Of a stretch of 29,773 bases of DNA, positions 25,308 to 29,773 are shown in pieces. Below the pieces are notes generated by a model. That model was not told where the DNA came from, did no database searches, and saw only the letters and a list, made by a program, of their open reading frames with translations. Each line of letters starts with the position of its first letter. Position 1 is the first letter of the stretch. The stretch spans positions 1 through 29,773 of the forward strand of contig RFQF01000005.1 in assembly GCA_009925805.1 (NCBI GenBank), read 5' to 3'. A program made the position numbers and the translations under genes. This stretch comes from Flavobacteriia bacterium (GTDB lineage Bacteria; Bacteroidota; Bacteroidia; Flavobacteriales_D; Crocinitomicaceae).

Positions 25308-26813
25308 TCAATGTTTGAAATGCCGAAAAGCACTAAAAACCATGGCAATTCCTAAACGATCGCAGGCCTCAATGGAAAGAGCATCTTTAATCGATCCTCC
25401 CGGTTGAATGATGGCAGAAATGCCCGCTTTAGCCGCAATTTCAACACAATCAGGAAACGGGAAAAACGCATCGCTTGCCATCACTGCGCCTTCTACATCG
25501 AGGCCAAAACTTTTCGCTTTTTCAAGCGCTTGTTGGAGTGCGTCGACACGGGAAGTTTGACCAGTACCGCACGCTAACATGCGCCCGGATTTTACGATCG
25601 CAATGGCATTGGATTTGGTGTGTTTTGCAATCACATTGGCCATGAATAAATCTTCCGTTTCCTGTAAAGTAACAGCTCGTTGGGTGGCTAATTTCCAATC
25701 CTCTTTCGGAACGATAACATCGTCCGCTTCTTGAATCAATTTACCGTTCAAAATGGTTCGCTCCTGGATTTTAGGCCATTCAAAATCGTTCATCTTGAGA
25801 AGTATCCGATTTGCTTTGTTTTGCAGTAAGGTTAGTGCTTGGACTTGGTAGTCAGGAGCTAACAAGACTTCAAAAAACAGGGGGTGAATTTTTTCCGCAC
25901 ACGCGTTACTTATCACCTGATTTGTAATTAACACTCCCCCAAAGGCACTAATCGGATCGGCAGATAACGCCCAGTCGTAGGCTTGCTCCAGGGTTTCTGC
26001 AAGCGCTAATCCGCAAGGGTTGTTGTGTTTTATGATGGCGAAAAAAGGGGTTTCTTTTGGAAAGTCCTTCATTAGGCGCCAAGCTGCATCGATATCGAGT
26101 AAATTATTGTAAGAGATTTCCTTTCCATTGAGTTGTTTGAACAACCCCGTTAAATTGCCTTCAAAGTGCGCTTTTTGATGGGGGTTTTCTCCATAACGGA
26201 GCGTTGTTTGCCCTGGGAGGCTTTCTTGAAAATAATGATGGATAGCCTGGTCGTAGGCATAGGTTTTTCCAAAGGCCGCCCGTGCCAAGGACTTACGTTC
26301 CGAACGGGTAGTTTTACCTTCATGCAGGATGAAATGGTCAATAAACGCTGGGTATTGCCGAATATCGGACAACACTACCACATCCTGGTAATTTTTAGCT
26401 GCTGCGCGTAAAAGGGACACCCCTCCGATATCGATTTTCTCGATAATTGTTGCTTCATCTTGGGTTGCTTTTACTGTTTCTTCAAATGGATACAGGTCCA
26501 CAACCACCAAATCAATACGTGGAATTTCATGGTGTTGCACGGTGATGAGGTCCTCGCGGTTTTCTCTTCGATGTAAAATACCACCAAAAACTTTCGGGTG
26601 CAGGGTTTTTACCCTTCCTCCAAGAATTTCCGGAAATCCAGTTATTTCACCTATTTCTAGAACGGGAATTCCCATATCGGCAATAAAATCCGCGGTTCCT
26701 CCTGTAGATATAAGGGCTACTCCATGGCTGTGTAAACAGGAAACTAAAGGAGCAAGTCCATCCTTACGATAAACCGAAATAATCGCCGTACTTATCGGCA
26801 AATGATGCTGCAT
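25308..26813 (-). CDS. purH: Bifunctional AICAR formyltransferase/IMP cyclohydrolase
   Basis: This 501-residue protein carries out the last two steps of purine synthesis in the cytoplasm. The N-terminal cyclohydrolase domain (to about residue 195) has ISTGGTADF, GGRVKTLHPKVFGGILHRR and EKIDIGGVSLLRAAAKN. The transformylase domain has LRYGENPHQ, the catalytic Lys-His of IIKHNNPCG, SAFGGVLI, GTGQTSRVDAL, ASDAFFPFPDCVEIA and IQPGGSIKD, and ends FRHFKH, as is usual. Complete, without gaps. It lies 29 bp after nrdA and 58 bp before mreB. Confidence 0.97.
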   Translation of the reverse strand: MQHHLPISTAIISVYRKDGLAPLVSCLHSHGVALISTGGTADFIADMGIPVLEIGEITGFPEILGGRVKTLHPKVFGGILHRRENREDLITVQHHEIPRIDLVVVDLYPFEETVKATQDEATIIEKIDIGGVSLLRAAAKNYQDVVVLSDIRQYPAFIDHFILHEGKTTRSERKSLARAAFGKTYAYDQAIHHYFQESLPGQTTLRYGENPHQKAHFEGNLTGLFKQLNGKEISYNNLLDIDAAWRLMKDFPKETPFFAIIKHNNPCGLALAETLEQAYDWALSADPISAFGGVLITNQVISNACAEKIHPLFFEVLLAPDYQVQALTLLQNKANRILLKMNDFEWPKIQERTILNGKLIQEADDVIVPKEDWKLATQRAVTLQETEDLFMANVIAKHTKSNAIAIVKSGRMLACGTGQTSRVDALQQALEKAKSFGLDVEGAVMASDAFFPFPDCVEIAAKAGISAIIQPGGSIKDALSIEACDRLGIAMVFSAFRHFKH

Positions 26814-26842
26814 GAATTTGATATTATCCTTTCAGAAGTTGA

Positions 26843-28843
26843 CTACCCCGAGCACATTTCACAACTGTCGGGATTTTCTAAAGAACAAGCAATGGCCGCT
26901 TGTTTTTCCTCCTCCGATTGAACGGCAGGTTCTTCAACAACCCGCTTGTCAAGGGTAAACTTAATGGCGTCAGTAGCGGCCTTTGTTCGTAAATAGTACA
27001 TTCCAGTTTTTAGGTTTTTAATGCGTTCTGGAATTTCCGGGATATTCTGAACGGAACCATTAGCGGCCATGATTTTCTGCCGCATTTCCGGATTCCAAAG
27101 ACCTTCTTTAACTAAATCTTTTAATAGGTGTTTGTTCACGATAATGAACTCTCCCGAAAGCACTCTTCGCGTATAAATGTTCGAGGTGTAGGGTTCAAAA
27201 CACTCGTTGTTGCCTAAAATTTGAGCGGTGGAAGCCGTAGGCATCGGAGCCAACAACAAAGAATTACGTACACCATGCTCCATCACCTCTTGTTTAAGAA
27301 GGTCCCATTCCCAGCGGTCGGTTGGTGTAACCCCCCAATGATCGAATTGGAAGATTCCTTGAGATACAGGAGACCCTTTAAAGGACGAATAAGGCCCCTC
27401 TTTTTTGGCTAAATCCTTGGAAGCAGTCATTGCTGCATAGTAAATGGTTTCAAATAATTCCTTGTTGAGTTTTCGTGCTTCTTCAGATTCAAACGGATAT
27501 CCTAAAAGGATGAAGGCGTCTGCCAGGCCTTGTACCCCCAGTCCAATAGGACGATGGCGCAGGTTTGAGTTTTTTGAAGCTTCTACCGGATAGAAGTTCT
27601 CATCGATTACCTTGTTCAAATTTAAAGTAACTTGGTACGTTACTTCAAATAATTTGTCGTGGTCGAATTGACCGTTTTCGGTAATGAATTTTGGAAGGGC
27701 CAACGAAGCTAAGTTGCATACGGCAATTTCATCAGGGGCGGTATATTCAATGATTTCGGTGCAAAGATTAGAAGACTTTATAGTACCTAAATTCTGTTGA
27801 TTGGATTTAGCATTCGCGGCATCTTTATACAACATATAAGGCGTACCCGTTTCAATTTGGGATTCTAAAATTTTGAACCATAAATCTTGGGCATTAATGG
27901 TTTTTCGGCCTTTACCCTCTTTTTCGTATTGAGTATAAAGCGCTTCGAATGCTTCGCTGTGGGTGTCGGACAATCCAGGGCACTCTTTCGGGCACATTAA
28001 GGTCCATGTTCCATTGGCTTTCACCCGTTTCATAAATAAATCTGGAATCCATAAGGCAAAAAACAAATCTCGTGCGCGCTGTTCCTCTTTCCCATGGTTT
28101 TTCTTAAGGTCTAAGAAATCAAAAACGTCCGCATGCCAAGGTTCGAGGTAAATTGCGAAAGAACCTTTTCGTTTTCCTCCGCCTTGGTCCACGTAACGCG
28201 CCGTATCATTGAAAACACGCAGCATGGGTATAATTCCATTGGAAGTTCCATTGGTTCCTTTAATGTAAGACCCTGTGGCGCGAATATTATGGATGGAAAG
28301 CCCTATGCCTCCAGCCGCTTGTGAAATTTGAGCACAAGAAGTAAGGGTATCATAAATTCCCACAATACTATCTTCTTTCATGGTAAGAAGAAAGCACGAG
28401 GACATTTGGGGTTTCGGTGTTCCTGCATTAAAAAGGGTAGGGGTGGCGTGGGTAAACCAGCCTTCGGACATTAGGTTGTAGGTTTTTATGGCAGATTGAA
28501 TATCGTTTTTGTGAATACCCAAGGATACGCGCATCAGCATATGTTGCGGACGTTCGGCAATTCTACCATCGATTTTAAGCAAATAGGATCGGGTTAGGGT
28601 TTTGAAGCCAAAGTAATCGTACCTAAAATCACGGTCGTAAATAATGCTTGAATCAAGAACTTCTTTATTTTCTATAAGTATGTTGTAAACATCCTCTGCA
28701 TCGTATAACCCTTCAATCACCTTAATTGCAACCGATTCTGGGGACACCATTGGGTCTAATCCATAACACATTTTCACCACTCGAGCGGTAATTTTATCAA
28801 ATTTTACGGCTTCTTTGCGTCCGTCACGCTTTAAAACATACAT
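26843..28843 (-). CDS. nrdA: Class Ia ribonucleotide reductase large subunit, with two internal in-frame gaps
   Basis: This 666-residue protein is unmistakably NrdA of the eukaryote-like branch. It opens MYVLKRDGRKEAVKFDKITA (ATP-cone) and has SSC (C150), NLCTEIIEY (N359, C361, E363), C376, PMPTASTAQILGNNE, the radical-transfer tyrosines in GMYYLRT (Y616, Y617), and a C-terminal CEMCSG redox pair. Human RRM1 numbers for these residues are 218, 427/429/431, 444 and 737/738, so the offset is 68 up to C376 but 121 at the tyrosines. Family sequence of about 67 residues is absent after GLYD (junction near 28699/28700), and about 53 residues are absent before KTGMYY (near 27010/27011). The first removes half the ATP-cone and the following helices; the second removes a conserved barrel segment with the Q-S-Q-S-L-N motif. 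The frame is intact. The gene is 20 bp after nrdB. Confidence 0.93.
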   Translation of the reverse strand: MYVLKRDGRKEAVKFDKITARVVKMCYGLDPMVSPESVAIKVIEGLYDAEDVYNILIENKEVLDSSIIYDRDFRYDYFGFKTLTRSYLLKIDGRIAERPQHMLMRVSLGIHKNDIQSAIKTYNLMSEGWFTHATPTLFNAGTPKPQMSSCFLLTMKEDSIVGIYDTLTSCAQISQAAGGIGLSIHNIRATGSYIKGTNGTSNGIIPMLRVFNDTARYVDQGGGKRKGSFAIYLEPWHADVFDFLDLKKNHGKEEQRARDLFFALWIPDLFMKRVKANGTWTLMCPKECPGLSDTHSEAFEALYTQYEKEGKGRKTINAQDLWFKILESQIETGTPYMLYKDAANAKSNQQNLGTIKSSNLCTEIIEYTAPDEIAVCNLASLALPKFITENGQFDHDKLFEVTYQVTLNLNKVIDENFYPVEASKNSNLRHRPIGLGVQGLADAFILLGYPFESEEARKLNKELFETIYYAAMTASKDLAKKEGPYSSFKGSPVSQGIFQFDHWGVTPTDRWEWDLLKQEVMEHGVRNSLLLAPMPTASTAQILGNNECFEPYTSNIYTRRVLSGEFIIVNKHLLKDLVKEGLWNPEMRQKIMAANGSVQNIPEIPERIKNLKTGMYYLRTKAATDAIKFTLDKRVVEEPAVQSEEEKQAAIACSLENPDSCEMCSG

Positions 28844-28863
28844 AGCTGTTTCTTTTTAGTAGA

Positions 28864-29773
28864 TTAAAATTCTTCGTCTAAACTGAATCGTTGAGTTTCT
28901 TTTTCTCCCAACACATTGGCTTTTTGGTATTCTCCCACCCGACGTTCGAAAAAATTCGATTTTCCTTGAATGGAAATCATTTCCATGAAATCAAACGGGC
29001 AGGTAACGTTATAAATGCGCTCGTTTCCGAGTTCAACTAACAATCGATCAGCTACAAACTCAATGTATTGGCTCATGAGGTCGCTGTTCATCCCGATGAG
29101 TTTAACCGGCAAGGCATCGGTGATGAATTCTTTTTCAATTTCTACCGCATCTCGGATGATTTCTTCCACCTTTTCTTTCGGTAGTTTATTAACTAAATGG
29201 TTGGAATACAATAGGCAAGCAAAATCACAATGCAACCCTTCGTCTCGGGAAATCAATTCATTGGAAAAACAAAGTCCTGGCATAAGGCCACGTTTTTTCA
29301 ACCAAAAGATCGAACAAAAAGAACCGGAGAAAAAGATGCCCTCTACGGCCGCGAAGGCTACTAAGCGTTCTGCGAACGAACCTTTTTCAATCCAGCGCAA
29401 TGCCCAATCCGCTTTTTTCTTCACGCAATCTAAGGTGTCAATAGCATTAAAAAGAGTTGCTTTCTCCTTGGAATCCTTAATGTACGTATCGATTAGCAAT
29501 GAATAGGTTTCGGAATGGATGTTCTCAATGGCAACTTGAAACCCGTAAAAAAACTTTGCCTCGGTGTATTGCACTTCGGATAGAAAATTCTCCGCCAAGT
29601 TTTCATTAACGATGCCGTCCGATGCCGCAAAAAAGGCCAATACATGCTTGATGAAATGACGTTCATCGTCACTCAATTGTCCCCAATCGGTTAGGTCTTG
29701 AGAAAGATCGATTTCTTCAGCGGTCCAAAAACTGGCCTCCGCTTTTTTGTAGAAACTCCAAATGTCGTTGTGT
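28864..29773 (-). CDS. nrdB: Class Ia ribonucleotide reductase small subunit (5' end outside window)
   Basis: The frame is open to the window edge; the N-terminal part of the gene is missing, and the TTG at 29676 is not its start. The visible 302 residues run from HNDIWSFYKKAEASFWTAEE to the tail FSLDEEF. The di-iron and radical residues are all present: Asp in AEEIDL, Glu, His and Tyr in ENIHSETY, Glu in AAVEGIFFSG, and Glu/His in SRDEGLHCDF. It therefore looks able to form the tyrosyl radical, with no gap relative to the family, in contrast to the adjacent nrdA. The C-terminal tail is the part that docks into NrdA. Confidence 0.96.
   Translation of the reverse strand, partial: HNDIWSFYKKAEASFWTAEEIDLSQDLTDWGQLSDDERHFIKHVLAFFAASDGIVNENLAENFLSEVQYTEAKFFYGFQVAIENIHSETYSLLIDTYIKDSKEKATLFNAIDTLDCVKKKADWALRWIEKGSFAERLVAFAAVEGIFFSGSFCSIFWLKKRGLMPGLCFSNELISRDEGLHCDFACLLYSNHLVNKLPKEKVEEIIRDAVEIEKEFITDALPVKLIGMNSDLMSQYIEFVADRLLVELGNERIYNVTCPFDFMEMISIQGKSNFFERRVGEYQKANVLGEKETQRFSLDEEF

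Noticed and set aside
25250..25348. Longer N-terminus for MreB
   Set aside because: The extension overlaps purH and has no similarity to MreB; the membrane-binding N-terminus MGLFSFLTQE is the normal start.
26843..28843. The short nrdA as a frameshifted pseudogene or intein scar
   Set aside because: The frame is continuous with strong family similarity on both sides of each gap, and no intein or stop codon is present. It is kept as a CDS with in-frame losses.

Overview
The window reads as chromosomal DNA of a Bacteroidota bacterium, most likely Flavobacteriales or a close relative. The evidence is a type IX secretion (T9SS) C-terminal sorting domain, a PorZ homologue, a RemB/Wzi-like outer-membrane barrel, Bacteroidota-style promoters, A-rich leaders without clear Shine-Dalgarno sites, and the gene order purH-mreB-mreC-mreD-mrdA-rodA. 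Coding density is very high, and no gap exceeds about 200 bases. I see no tRNA, rRNA, CRISPR array, insertion sequence, integrase or phage gene.

Left part (1-11.6 kb), mixed strands. The 3' end of a T9SS cargo gene closes with a strong terminator whose U-tract runs straight into the start codon of a YqaA-type membrane protein. A GT-C-like membrane protein follows. Convergent to it is a tight three-gene minus-strand operon: a GT-C-like membrane protein, a UbiA-family enzyme resembling decaprenyl-phosphate phosphoribosyltransferase, and a HAD phosphatase. Together these look like a polyprenyl-phosphate-pentose module. Next come porZ, then a bacilliredoxin with an ArsC/Spx-like protein, then on the minus strand an enoyl-CoA hydratase coupled to a polysaccharide flippase.

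Middle (11.8-12.9 kb). Three different small single-stranded-DNA-binding (SSB) proteins lie in tandem, none with the acidic SSB tail, and the array ends in a GAAA-tetraloop terminator.

Right part (12.9-29.8 kb), all minus strand and tightly packed. In transcription order it holds nrdB (cut by the window edge), nrdA, purH, mreB, mreC, mreD, mrdA (PBP2), rodA, a class A PBP, scoA, scoB, an outer-membrane barrel protein and a RemB/Wzi-like barrel. Deoxynucleotide and purine supply, the Rod elongasome and peptidoglycan synthesis are thus in line with ketoacid CoA-transferase and outer-membrane genes.

The most striking anomaly is nrdA. It is open and highly conserved, but it lacks about 67 residues in the ATP-cone region and about 53 residues just before the radical-transfer tyrosine pair. 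The tandem SSB trio and the lipid-pentose module are the next most interesting points.
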